Assembly (NCBI GenBank): GCA_900551915.1
Contig: URXT01000019.1
Coordinates: forward strand, 1-34,578
DNA: 34,578 bases
DNA from: an uncultured bacterium
Lineage (GTDB): Bacteria; Cyanobacteriota; Vampirovibrionia; Gastranaerophilales; Gastranaerophilaceae
Direction: 5' to 3'
The notes under the pieces are model-generated. The model worked only from the letters and a program-made list of their open reading frames with translations. It searched no databases and had not been told where the DNA came from. Of the stretch, positions 1 through 6,777 are shown piece after piece (position 1 is the stretch's first letter; every line of letters begins with the position of its first letter). The position numbers and the translations under genes are program-made.

Positions 1-91
1 AGAAGAATTCGGCTGCGAAATTCCTGATGAAGAAGCTGAAAAAATTCAAACAGTTCAAGACGCTGTAAATTATATTGATTCTCACAAATAA
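1..91 (+). CDS. acpP: Acyl carrier protein, C-terminal fragment
   Basis: The window opens inside a gene whose frame begins at base 2 and stops with TAA at 89-91. The visible 29 residues end in the acidic helix typical of acyl carrier protein, with the run EIPDEEAEK and then VQDAVNYID. The serine that carries 4'-phosphopantetheine (DSL motif) lies left of the window edge. ACP carries growing acyl chains in type II fatty acid synthesis. The gene directly precedes fabF, the usual acpP-fabF order, so the two probably share a transcript. Identification rests on the tail plus context. Confidence 0.85.
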   Translation, partial: EEFGCEIPDEEAEKIQTVQDAVNYIDSHK

Positions 92-110
92 TCGAGGCTT
101 TGCCCGAAAG

Positions 111-184
111 CATCTTTAAATTTAAAGATGTGAGAATATTAAAAATTTGCGAGGGTGAAAGTTAAATATAAATTTCCCCCTCGT
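111..184 (+). promoter_or_regulatory. Palindrome and hairpin in the acpP-fabF spacer
   Basis: The 220-base spacer holds two inverted repeats. Bases 111-130 form a perfect 20-bp palindrome (CATCTTTAAA followed by its complement). Bases 150-160 can pair with 173-183 around a 12-base loop with one mismatch (CGAGGG against CCCTCG at the base). No clean T-run follows the second hairpin. It could act as a partial terminator or processing site that sets the acpP:fabF ratio, or the palindrome could be a protein site. Function is inferred. Confidence 0.35.
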
Positions 185-311
185 ATATTTAAAAAGTTTA
201 GGCGAATTTTCACAATTATGGAAATTAAGTGAGCCGGTTTTCAAAATGATTTCTGCGAAAAGTAAATAAAATCCGCATTAATCAGTTAGAGTATTTATAA
301 AAGGTAAAGAG

Positions 312-1565
312 ATGGCTAAAAGAAGAGTTGTTATAACAGGACTTGGTGCAGTTACACCTTTCGGGGTTGGAGCTGATAAATTTTGGAATAGTCTTGTCGA
401 AGGCAAAAGCGGCATTTCAACATCAGAATTAATTGATGTTTCAAAGCATGTTGCGAAAATTTCAGGCGAAGTTAAGAACTTTAATCCTGACGATTATATT
501 GACCCGAAAGAAGCTAAAAAAATGGACAGATTTATCCAGTTTGCAATGATTGCGGCAGATGAAGCCGTTAAAGATGCAAATTTGGAAGAAGTTAAAGATG
601 TTGACCCTTATAAAATCGGTGTTATTGTAAGCTCTGCTGCCGGCGGTTTCAGAACCTTTGAAGACAACCATATCAGAATTCTTGAAAAAGGTCCGAACAA
701 ATGTTCACCGTTCACAATTCCGATGATGATTGTTAACATGGCATCAGGCAGAATTTCTATGAAATACGGCTTTAAAGGCATTAATAAAGTTGTTGTTTCG
801 GCTTGCGCAACCGGTACACATTCAGTTGGCGACGCATTTAGAGCAATTCAATACGGTGATGCGGATATTATGCTTGCCGGCGGCTGCGAAGCTACAATTT
901 GTGATGTTGGCGTTGGCGCATTCTCATCAGCAAGAACTTTGTCAAAACGTAATGACGAGCCGCAAAAAGCTTCACGTCCGTGGGATGTTGACAGAGATGG
1001 TTTTGTAATGAGTGAAGGCGCCGGAGTTCTTATTCTTGAAGAATATGAACACGCTAAAAAACGCGGTGCAAAAATTTATGCAGAAATTGTCGGCTATGGT
1101 CAGACAGGTGATGCTTATGATGTTGTAGCTCCGGATCCTGAAGGCCAGGGTGCAACTCATGCAATGAAATTTGCACTTGAAGATGCTGGTTTAGAGCCGT
1201 CAGATATCCAGTATATCAACGCTCACGGTACAAGCACAGGCTTAGGCGATATTGCCGAGTCAAAAGCAATCGAAAATCTTTTCGGCGATAAAGAAAAGAA
1301 CCCGAATTTGATGGTTTCTTCAACAAAATCAATGCATGGCCACCTTCTTGGCGCAACCGGTGCAGTTGAATGTATTGCCTGCGTTAAGGCGATTAACGAA
1401 GGCATTGTTCCTCCGACAATTAACCTTGACAATCAGGACGAAAAAGTCGGAAATCTCGACTACGTTCCTCACAAAGCAAGAAAAGCGCAAATCCATGCTG
1501 CATTGTCAAATTCTTTTGGATTTGGCGGCCAAAATGCTTCAATTGTTATTAAAGAAGTTAAGTAA
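312..1565 (+). CDS. fabF: 3-oxoacyl-ACP synthase II (KAS II)
   Basis: This enzyme condenses malonyl-ACP with acyl-ACP in the elongation step of cytoplasmic type II fatty acid synthesis. The 417 residues match the usual FabF length. The thiolase-fold triad is visible: nucleophile Cys165 in SACATGTH, His305 in NAHGTSTGLGD, and His344 in GHLLGATGAVE. The glycine-rich C-terminus (SFGFGGQNAS) is also typical. The start has AAGG at 301-304 seven bases upstream. It follows acpP and is closed by a strong terminator, so the acpP-fabF unit ends here. The next gene, purB, converges on it from the other strand. Confidence 0.97.
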   Translation: MAKRRVVITGLGAVTPFGVGADKFWNSLVEGKSGISTSELIDVSKHVAKISGEVKNFNPDDYIDPKEAKKMDRFIQFAMIAADEAVKDANLEEVKDVDPYKIGVIVSSAAGGFRTFEDNHIRILEKGPNKCSPFTIPMMIVNMASGRISMKYGFKGINKVVVSACATGTHSVGDAFRAIQYGDADIMLAGGCEATICDVGVGAFSSARTLSKRNDEPQKASRPWDVDRDGFVMSEGAGVLILEEYEHAKKRGAKIYAEIVGYGQTGDAYDVVAPDPEGQGATHAMKFALEDAGLEPSDIQYINAHGTSTGLGDIAESKAIENLFGDKEKNPNLMVSSTKSMHGHLLGATGAVECIACVKAINEGIVPPTINLDNQDEKVGNLDYVPHKARKAQIHAALSNSFGFGGQNASIVIKEVK

Positions 1566-1589
1566 CGCAAAAATAAAACAAATTATAAG

Positions 1590-1623
1590 AAATCCGCTTC
1601 AATATAATTGGAGCGGATTTTTA
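1590..1623 (+). terminator. Rho-independent terminator after fabF
   Basis: Bases 1590-1603 pair with 1607-1620, giving about 14 bp with one G-U pair (AAATCCGCT against AGCGGATTT at the base). The loop is very short and the stem runs into TTTTT. It lies 24 bases past the fabF stop. On the minus strand the T-run is poor, so it probably serves fabF mainly. Confidence 0.85.
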
Positions 1624-1694
1624 ATTTATTATTGAATTTCACATCAGTTTTTGCTTGGCAAGCAACGATTTGGATTTTCAAGATTACGATGTAT

Positions 1695-2987
1695 TTACAA
1701 AATTCGTTTGTAAATCGTTTCAATATTCTTTAAAAATTCCTGTTTATCAAAAATTTTGTCGATTTCTTCAATCGAAAGACGTTTGATAATCTCTTCATCT
1801 TTCATAAGATTAGCCTTGAAATCGCCGTCATTTTCAAACGCGTCAAGTGCATTGCGCTGAACTATTTTGTAAGCTTCCTCGCGCGTCAAACCTTTTTCAA
1901 CAAGTTCAAGCAAAACTTTTTGAGAAAATACAATTCCGCCGAACTTGTCGGTATTTTTAAGCATATTTTTTTCATGCACAACGAGATTTTGAACAACGCT
2001 GTTGAAACGCGCAAGCATAAAATCTACCAGTATCAAACTGTCCGGAAAAATAATTCTTTCGGCGGAACTGTGGGAAATATCTCTTTCATGCCAAAGCGGA
2101 ATATTCTCCATTGCAGCAAGCGAATTACATCTTACAACACGCGCTAGCCCGCAAAGATTTTCGGATAAAACCGGATTTTTTTTGTGCGGCATTGCAGAAG
2201 ACCCCTTTTGGCCTTTTGTAAAACCTTCTTCAACTTCCAAAACCTCTGTTCTTTGCAGATGACGAATTTCAGTTGCAAACTGCTCCAGAACGCTTGCAAT
2301 CAAAGCCAGCGACTGCATAAAATAGGCGTGATAATCGCGTGCAATTACCTGGGTTGAAATTCTGGCAGGCTTCAATCCGAGATTTTTGCAGGTAATTTTT
2401 TCAACTTCGGGTGAAATGTTGCTGTAAGTTCCAACAGGCCCCGAAATCTGTCCGACACGGATTTCTTCAAGCGCATGTTCAAAATTATCACGCTGGCGCT
2501 CAAGAATATCAATCCAGCTGCACAGCTTGACGCCGAAAGTCATAACTTCTGCATGAACACCATGTGAGCGGCCGATGCAGATTGTTTTTTTGTGTTTTTT
2601 TGCCAAATCTTTTAATGACTTGATTGTTTCATCCAAATCAGTTTTGATGATTTTCCCGCTGTCCTGAATTTGCAGGGCAAAAGCCGTGTCAATAACGTCA
2701 GAACTCGTCATTCCGATGTGCATATGCCGCGCCAAATCTTCACCCAGGCTTTCGTTCACACATGTTAAAAACGCGATTACGTCGTGGCGGACTTCCCGTT
2801 CAATTTCGTCAATGCGTTCGATAGAGAATTTCGCACGTTTTTTAATCTCATCAACCTCTTTTTTCGGGATTTTTCCGAGTTTTGAATAAGCCTCGCAGAC
2901 TGCAATTTCGACCTTCAAATAATAATCGAATTTGGAATTCAAATCCCATATTTTTTTTATTTCTTCGCGTGAATATCTGTCAATCAT
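1695..2987 (-). CDS. purB: Adenylosuccinate lyase
   Basis: PurB cleaves SAICAR and adenylosuccinate, releasing fumarate, in the purine pathway. The 430-residue protein is the length of the Bacillus/Thermotoga-type enzyme. Signature segments of the fumarase/aspartase superfamily are present: RHDV at 67-70, GMTSSDV at 92-98, the catalytic-His segment GRSHGVHAE (His142), and the flexible signature loop GSSAMPHKKNP at 262-272 with its catalytic serine. No Shine-Dalgarno sequence precedes the ATG. Instead an extended -10 box ends seven bases before it, so the mRNA is probably leaderless. It stands alone, without other pur genes. Confidence 0.96.
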   Translation of the reverse strand: MIDRYSREEIKKIWDLNSKFDYYLKVEIAVCEAYSKLGKIPKKEVDEIKKRAKFSIERIDEIEREVRHDVIAFLTCVNESLGEDLARHMHIGMTSSDVIDTAFALQIQDSGKIIKTDLDETIKSLKDLAKKHKKTICIGRSHGVHAEVMTFGVKLCSWIDILERQRDNFEHALEEIRVGQISGPVGTYSNISPEVEKITCKNLGLKPARISTQVIARDYHAYFMQSLALIASVLEQFATEIRHLQRTEVLEVEEGFTKGQKGSSAMPHKKNPVLSENLCGLARVVRCNSLAAMENIPLWHERDISHSSAERIIFPDSLILVDFMLARFNSVVQNLVVHEKNMLKNTDKFGGIVFSQKVLLELVEKGLTREEAYKIVQRNALDAFENDGDFKANLMKDEEIIKRLSIEEIDKIFDKQEFLKNIETIYKRIL

Positions 2988-3005
2988 AGTTTTATTGTAG
3001 CATGA
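2988..3005 (-). promoter_or_regulatory. Extended -10 promoter of purB placing +1 on the start codon
   Basis: Read on the minus strand, TGCTACAAT (3002-2994) is an extended -10 element. Its last T falls at -7 when +1 is base 2987, the A of the purB ATG. There is no ribosome-binding sequence in the six bases between. The same 23-base block (2994-3016) recurs in inverted orientation at 12860-12882 before the DedA-family gene. No convincing -35 box is seen. Confidence 0.6.
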
Positions 3006-3010
3006 AAAAA

Positions 3011-3080
3011 GTGAAGGGTGAGGGGTTCGTTACGAATGTAGTGAGAAGTGAAAGGTGAAAAGTGAAAAGACCTTTACAGG
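3011..3080 (+). repeat. Heptamer repeat cluster, copy A
   Basis: Seven-base units of the form GTGARRR run in tandem: two at 3011-3024 and four at 3041-3068 (GTGAGAA, GTGAAAG, GTGAAAA, GTGAAAA). They are separated by a segment holding the small palindrome TTCGTTACGAA (3025-3035). The tail GACCTTTACA resembles the GTCC(T/G)TTACA tail of copies B and D. Related clusters occur at 12542-12600, 12816-12870 and 32328-32400. The repeat fills the space between the purB promoter and the exbB leader. Confidence 0.8.
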
Positions 3081-3088
3081 GTAAATTT

Positions 3089-3320
3089 AAAACTAAACAA
3101 GCAATCTATACAAGGCAGAACGGGTAAAACCGTAAGCCACGGCAGACTAAGACCTTCGAGAAAAACAGGTGCGAAGGGAAAAGGTTCACAAATGACAACA
3201 AAATTTCACTAATGCACCCTGAGTGCATAAACCGAGTAAAGCCGGCAGCAATGGCTTTTACAAAAAACTAACAAGCAATCTACATAAGGCGGGTCGACTA
3301 AGGTCGTAAGCCATATTAAA
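3089..3320 (+). ncRNA. Candidate structured 5' leader of exbB with a duplicated hairpin motif
   Basis: The bases before exbB carry a motif twice, at 3089-3139 and 3262-3312. Each copy has the identical 11-mer ACAAGCAATCT (3097 and 3271), then AAGGC, a small hairpin, and TAAGCCA. GGC (3114-3116; 3288-3290) can pair with GCC (3136-3138; 3310-3312) in both copies. The inner stem differs in sequence yet stays paired: ACGG/CCGT in copy 1, CGAC/GTCG in copy 2. Further hairpins lie between: CCTTCG (3153-3158) with CGAAGG (3172-3177), TGCAC (3213-3217) with GTGCA (3222-3226), and AAAGCC with GGCTTT near 3238-3258. Copy 2 ends just before the ribosome-binding site, so it could gate translation. I cannot assign a known riboswitch class. 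Confidence 0.4.
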
Positions 3321-3333
3321 AAAGGAGAAAACA

Positions 3334-3978
3334 ATGGAATTACTATTACACTCAATTAAACTGGATTGGCCGGTACTTTTACCGATTTTAATCTGTTCAA
3401 TTCTGGTTGTAGCGGTTGTTATCAACAGATTTCAATTCTACAAAAAAAACAAACGCGACGTTGTACTTTTCATCCCGAAATTACAGAAGGAATTGGCTAA
3501 AAACAATCTTCAAGGCGCGCAAAGCGTTGCGGAAAACTGCGGCGGCGTTATCGGTGAAGTCACAGAAGAAGCTGTCAGAATTTTTTCAGAACAAAGAAAC
3601 GGTTTTTCACGTTCATTTGATATTGCCGCAGCGCTTGCAACAAGAAAATTGGAAAGCCATTTAACAATTTTAGGTACAATCGGCGGTGTTGCGCCGTTCT
3701 TAGGTTTGTTCGGAACAGTAGTCCGAATTCTTTACACCTTCCAGGATCTGGCAACTCAAGGCAACCAGTCAGCAGCAGTTGCAATGGGTATCGGTTCAGC
3801 GTTGATTGCAACCGCCTTCGGTCTTGGTGTTGCGATTGTGGCTGTTGTATTCTACAACTCTTTCCAATCAATAGTAAAACGTTATGAAGATGATTTCCAG
3901 TTGATTAAACTGCTTTTCTTAAGCTTTGTTGACTCAGAAGATGAATCAAACAAAACAGCAGCAAACGTTTCATTATAA
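3334..3978 (+). CDS. exbB: ExbB/TolQ/MotA-family proton channel
   Basis: This 214-residue inner-membrane protein belongs to the MotA/TolQ/ExbB family, which with ExbD forms a proton-driven motor that energises outer-membrane processes. Hydrophobic segments lie near residues 11-31, 110-130 and 152-178. The family core is recognisable in the stretch GTIGGVAPFLGLFGTV followed by the GIGSALIATAFGLGVAI helix. A clear AAAGGAG (3321-3327) sets the start. It leads a three-gene operon with two exbD genes. No TonB, TolA, TolB or Pal gene is in the window, so TonB-type versus Tol-type use cannot be decided. Confidence 0.9.
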   Translation: MELLLHSIKLDWPVLLPILICSILVVAVVINRFQFYKKNKRDVVLFIPKLQKELAKNNLQGAQSVAENCGGVIGEVTEEAVRIFSEQRNGFSRSFDIAAALATRKLESHLTILGTIGGVAPFLGLFGTVVRILYTFQDLATQGNQSAAVAMGIGSALIATAFGLGVAIVAVVFYNSFQSIVKRYEDDFQLIKLLFLSFVDSEDESNKTAANVSL

Positions 3979-4030
3979 TTAAAATAAAAAGCTGTAAAAA
4001 CACCGGAACCGGTGGAAGGATATTACAAAA

Positions 4031-4480
4031 ATGGCAATGAGCACTAACAAAAAAGGTAAAATGTTTACCGAAATAAATATAACACCGTTAACAGATATTT
4101 TTCTTGTGCTGTTAATCATAATGATGGTTGTTGCACCGACATTTCAGTCAATGGACAACGCAATTTCGGTACCTGAAATCAATAGCGGAATTGCAATAGA
4201 ACAAAAGAACGCAACAATTTCAATTACAAAAGACGGCCAGATGTATCTAAACGGTACGCCTGTTACAGAAGACCAGCTTACAAGCGAATTAACAGCGCTC
4301 AAAGAAACTCTTGAAAAACCGGAAGTCGTTGTAAAAGCAGATGAAAAGGTAAAAAGTTCGGAAATTATGAAGGTTATGAACGCGGCGCAGGACGCTGAAT
4401 ATAAAAAACTTATTGTCGCAGGGGAACCTTTATCAAAAAAAGAACAAAAAGACCTTAAAGAAAACAAACAAGGAGTCTAA
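4031..4480 (+). CDS. exbD: ExbD/TolR-family protein, first copy
   Basis: The 149-residue protein has the ExbD/TolR layout: a short cytoplasmic N-terminus, one membrane helix (about 20-40) and a periplasmic domain. The conserved helix carries the proton-relaying aspartate Asp22 in ITPLTDIFLVLLIIMM. AAGGA at 4016-4020 is ten bases from the chosen ATG; a second in-frame ATG at 4037 would lose two residues. It ends two bases before the next exbD. The two ExbD proteins are nearly identical through the membrane helix (INITPLTDIFLVLLIIMMV) but differ in the periplasmic part, and this one has a longer, Lys-rich tail. Confidence 0.92.
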   Translation: MAMSTNKKGKMFTEINITPLTDIFLVLLIIMMVVAPTFQSMDNAISVPEINSGIAIEQKNATISITKDGQMYLNGTPVTEDQLTSELTALKETLEKPEVVVKADEKVKSSEIMKVMNAAQDAEYKKLIVAGEPLSKKEQKDLKENKQGV

Positions 4481-4482
4481 AC

Positions 4483-4872
4483 ATGAGCCGTGACCGCGGA
4501 GAATTTAATGAAATAAACATAACACCATTAACAGATATTTTTCTTGTGCTGTTAATTATAATGATGGTAATAGCGCCTTTGCTTGACCAGCAGGGACTTA
4601 ATTTAACAGTTCCGGAAAACGTTGCGCAGGAACAGGTTAAAAAAGATACCAAAATTTTGACTGTGAATGTTACGGCAGAGGATAAATATTTTATTAATGG
4701 CGAAGAAATCCAGGTTTCAGACCTTGAAAAAACAATAGCGCAAATGGCAAAAGACTATCCGGACGGAATGATGATTGAATCAGACGGGGATGCAACCCAC
4801 GGTGCTGTTGTAAAGCTTATGGACAGCGCGAGAAACTCCGGAATAACCAGTATTTCAGTTTCACAAGTGTAA
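4483..4872 (+). CDS. exbD: ExbD/TolR-family protein, second copy
   Basis: This is a 129-residue paralogue of the preceding ExbD, with the same membrane-helix signature and the essential aspartate at Asp18. The periplasmic domain is shorter and distinct. AGGAG at 4471-4475 lies inside the end of the upstream gene, seven bases from the ATG, so translation is probably coupled. Paired ExbD genes after one ExbB suggest a heteromeric ExbD dimer inside the ExbB ring, which is an inference. The operon ends at the terminator at 4890-4919. Confidence 0.92.
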   Translation: MSRDRGEFNEINITPLTDIFLVLLIIMMVIAPLLDQQGLNLTVPENVAQEQVKKDTKILTVNVTAEDKYFINGEEIQVSDLEKTIAQMAKDYPDGMMIESDGDATHGAVVKLMDSARNSGITSISVSQV

Positions 4873-4889
4873 TAGTAAAAAAGTAATAA

Positions 4890-4920
4890 AAAAAGACAGG
4901 CGCAAAACCTGTCTTTTTTA
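4890..4920. terminator. Bidirectional terminator between exbD and pnp
   Basis: AAAAAGACAGG (4890-4900) pairs with CCTGTCTTTTT (4908-4918) around CGCAAAA. An A-run lies on the left and a T-run on the right, so it can end transcription from both the exb operon and the converging purine nucleoside phosphorylase gene. Confidence 0.93.
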
Positions 4921-4935
4921 TTTTAATGAAATTCA

Positions 4936-5739
4936 TTAAATTTTTGCGATTATCTCTTTCAATAGAGCTTTAAATCCTGCTTTTGCGGCATTTGTAGTTT
5001 CAATGACTTCTGCATGCGAAAGCTTTTGTGCCCCTTTTACACCGGAAGCCAGATTTGAAATGCAGCTTATTCCCAAAACCTTCATGCCGCAGTAATTTGC
5101 AACAATCGATTCCGGAACAGTAGACATTCCTGCCGCATCAGCACCGAGAATTCGTGCCATCTTAATTTCTGCTGGAGTTTCATAGCTAGGGCCCGAGGAG
5201 GCAAAATAAACTCCGTGCTGCAATTTTATACCGAGTTTTGACGCACATTCATCAGCAATTTGAATCAAATCTTTTTTATAAATTTCGCTCATATCCGGAA
5301 ATCTTTCGCCTAAAGTTTCATCATTAGGACCAATCAGCGGATTTGTGCCCATAAAATTTATGTGGTCGGTTATTATCATTAAATCTGACGGTTTAAAACT
5401 TTCATTCACGCCGCCTGCCGCGTTTGTGAGAAGAAGGGTTTTAACGCCTAATTTTTTCATAACTTTTATCGGATAAGTTATTTCGGCCATTGAATGTCCT
5501 TCGTAAAAATGATTGCGCCCCTGCATCATAACAACTTTTTTGCCGTTGATTTCGGCAAAAACAAGGCGTCCCTTGTGCCCCTTAACAGTTGATTTCAAAA
5601 ACTCCGGAATTTCAGAGTATGCTAATGCGCAGTCACAATGTTCATCCGCAAATTCGCCCAGCCCCGAGCCTAAAACAATTCCTATTTCAGGCGTAAAACC
5701 GTTTGTCTTTTCATTAATATAATTCAAGGTATTTTCCAT
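4936..5739 (-). CDS. punA: Purine nucleoside phosphorylase (trimeric type)
   Basis: This cytoplasmic enzyme splits purine nucleosides with phosphate, releasing the base and ribose 1-phosphate, for salvage. From the chosen ATG the protein has 267 residues, the normal size. Motifs of the trimeric PNP family are clear: GSGLG 24-28, GRNHFYEGH 74-82, TNAAGG 105-110, GPSYETPAEI 183-192, and Asn229 in SCISNLASG, the position that selects 6-oxopurines (inosine, guanosine). The reading frame stays open to 5781, but the extra start lies inside a terminator hairpin and has no ribosome site. The ATG at 5739 has GGAG nearby, so it was chosen. Confidence 0.93.
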   Translation of the reverse strand: MENTLNYINEKTNGFTPEIGIVLGSGLGEFADEHCDCALAYSEIPEFLKSTVKGHKGRLVFAEINGKKVVMMQGRNHFYEGHSMAEITYPIKVMKKLGVKTLLLTNAAGGVNESFKPSDLMIITDHINFMGTNPLIGPNDETLGERFPDMSEIYKKDLIQIADECASKLGIKLQHGVYFASSGPSYETPAEIKMARILGADAAGMSTVPESIVANYCGMKVLGISCISNLASGVKGAQKLSHAEVIETTNAAKAGFKALLKEIIAKI

Positions 5740-5772
5740 AAAAACTCCACTAATCAAATAATTTTTAACACA

Positions 5773-5806
5773 AAAATGCACAAAAGCCTGAACTCTTGTG
5801 CATTTT
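5773..5806 (-). terminator. Terminator of the omega-like gene
   Basis: Bases 5773-5783 and 5796-5806 form an 11-bp stem (ATGCACAA against TTGTGCAT plus flanking A-T pairs) with a 12-base loop. Read on the minus strand it is followed by TTTTT. It lies 12 bases past the stop of the 79-aa gene and upstream of the pnp ribosome-binding site. Confidence 0.75.
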
Positions 5807-5817
5807 GTAAAACTTAA

Positions 5818-6057
5818 TTAACCTACAAGCCTGTTGTCGTCAGCTTCTGACGCTTTAACCATAATGGCATGTTCAACAGGATTTTCTTTTGTGTAGCCGT
5901 TGTCGTAATTTTCTTCAAAACCGAAATCATCATGAGCTTTTTTAGCCTGATTTTCATCAACAAGTTTTTTTGCAAGTTCGGCAATTTCATAAACAAGCTG
6001 GTATCTGTTTTCGGTATTTTCATTCAAATCCCATGCTACTTTTATTATCTGTTCCAT
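5818..6057 (-). CDS. rpoZ: Small acidic protein resembling RNA polymerase omega subunit
   Basis: The 79-residue product has the core pattern of omega: a segment ENRYQLVYEIAELAKKL (about residues 16-32) matching the family's NRF/Y-LV-AA-RAR helix, then a short helix NPVEHAIMVKASE (about 59-71) like the KPT-ALREI element. Omega helps fold and assemble the beta' subunit. This version is more acidic than usual and has a long acidic linker (residues 42-55) between the two helices. GAGG stands eight bases before the ATG. It is monocistronic, with its own TATAAT box and terminator. The assignment is by pattern only; the alternative is an unrelated small protein. Confidence 0.55.
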   Translation of the reverse strand: MEQIIKVAWDLNENTENRYQLVYEIAELAKKLVDENQAKKAHDDFGFEENYDNGYTKENPVEHAIMVKASEADDNRLVG

Positions 6058-6085
6058 ATGTAAACCTCACAACTTTAAATTATTA

Positions 6086-6154
6086 TTTTCATATTATAAT
6101 ACAAAAAACTTTTTGGCAAGTGGCAAAAACCATGTTTTGTGTATAATAATTGTA
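6086..6154. promoter_or_regulatory. Divergent promoters of the omega-like gene and mlaD
   Basis: The minus-strand -10 TATAAT covers 6098-6093 and the plus-strand -10 TATAAT covers 6142-6147. Between them the sequence TGGCAA occurs twice (6114-6119, 6121-6126). It reads as TTGCCA, a possible -35, on the minus strand, and either could be a weak -35 on the plus strand, but spacers are only 15 bases. The plus-strand +1 is predicted at 6154, the A of the mlaD ATG. Confidence 0.6.
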
Positions 6155-6777
6155 TGGTAAAGGATTTTAAACTGCATTTTTACGCGTGGATTGAATTAGT
6201 CATCTGGCTTGTGATTATAGGTCTTGTGCTTGGCGGAATTAAAATTCACCAATACCACAAAGCAAAAGAACTGAAAACTTACCAAATCTTCATGCCGGAC
6301 GTTGACGGGATGATTGTGGGTTCTCCGGTAAAGTTTATGGGAGTCCAGGTCGGATATATCCAAAAAATACATATTGTAAACAATACGGTTTATGTAAAAT
6401 TTGTTCTCACAGAAAAAGATGTTGAAATCCCTCAGGGTTCAGTTGCAACCGTTGAATTTAACGGCCTCGGAGGGTCAAAATCTCTTGAAATTACCCAGCC
6501 AACAGAAGAAACTCTCGCCTCAAATAATTTTATTGTAGTTAACGAGCCTAAACGGCTCAGTGCATCAATGACGCTTTTGAATGAAATGTTTGATAAACTG
6601 GGCGCGATAGGTGCAAGAAGTTCATTTTTCATGAATCAGTTTGCAGACGAGACCGAAAATATAACCGTAACCCCCAACGAGATAACAAACAGTTTAATCA
6701 AAATAAACACTGCGCTTGATAATATGCAGGAAAATAATCAAAAATTTAAAACAAGGATTAAGGAGTGGGAAAAATGA
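6154..6777 (+). CDS. mlaD: MCE-domain lipid transport protein, MlaD type
   Basis: The 207-residue protein has one N-terminal membrane helix (about 12-32) and an MCE domain (about 35-115) with the typical core DGMIVGSPVKFMGVQVGYI and the beta strand motif GLGGSKSLEI. MlaD-type proteins form hexameric rings that pass phospholipids between membranes on behalf of an MlaE/MlaF ABC transporter; those partners are not in the window. A helical tail follows the domain. The frame is open from an ATG at 6139, but that codon is upstream of the TATAAT box, so 6154 is chosen. There is no ribosome site; the transcript is probably leaderless. It overlaps upp by four bases (ATGA). Confidence 0.85.
   Translation: MVKDFKLHFYAWIELVIWLVIIGLVLGGIKIHQYHKAKELKTYQIFMPDVDGMIVGSPVKFMGVQVGYIQKIHIVNNTVYVKFVLTEKDVEIPQGSVATVEFNGLGGSKSLEITQPTEETLASNNFIVVNEPKRLSASMTLLNEMFDKLGAIGARSSFFMNQFADETENITVTPNEITNSLIKINTALDNMQENNQKFKTRIKEWEK

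Noticed and set aside
3011..3068. Heptamer clusters considered as a CRISPR array
   Set aside because: Units are seven bases, directly adjacent and degenerate, with no spacers and no cas genes.
3089..3180. Possible c-di-GMP-I (GEMM) riboswitch from the GGC...AAGCC pattern
   Set aside because: The conserved GGCAAAC and GACGCAAAGCC core segments and the GAAA tetraloop are missing, so the class cannot be claimed.
5740..5781. Upstream start for the purine nucleoside phosphorylase
   Set aside because: It lies in the terminator hairpin of the previous gene and has no ribosome site; the family length fits the ATG at 5739.
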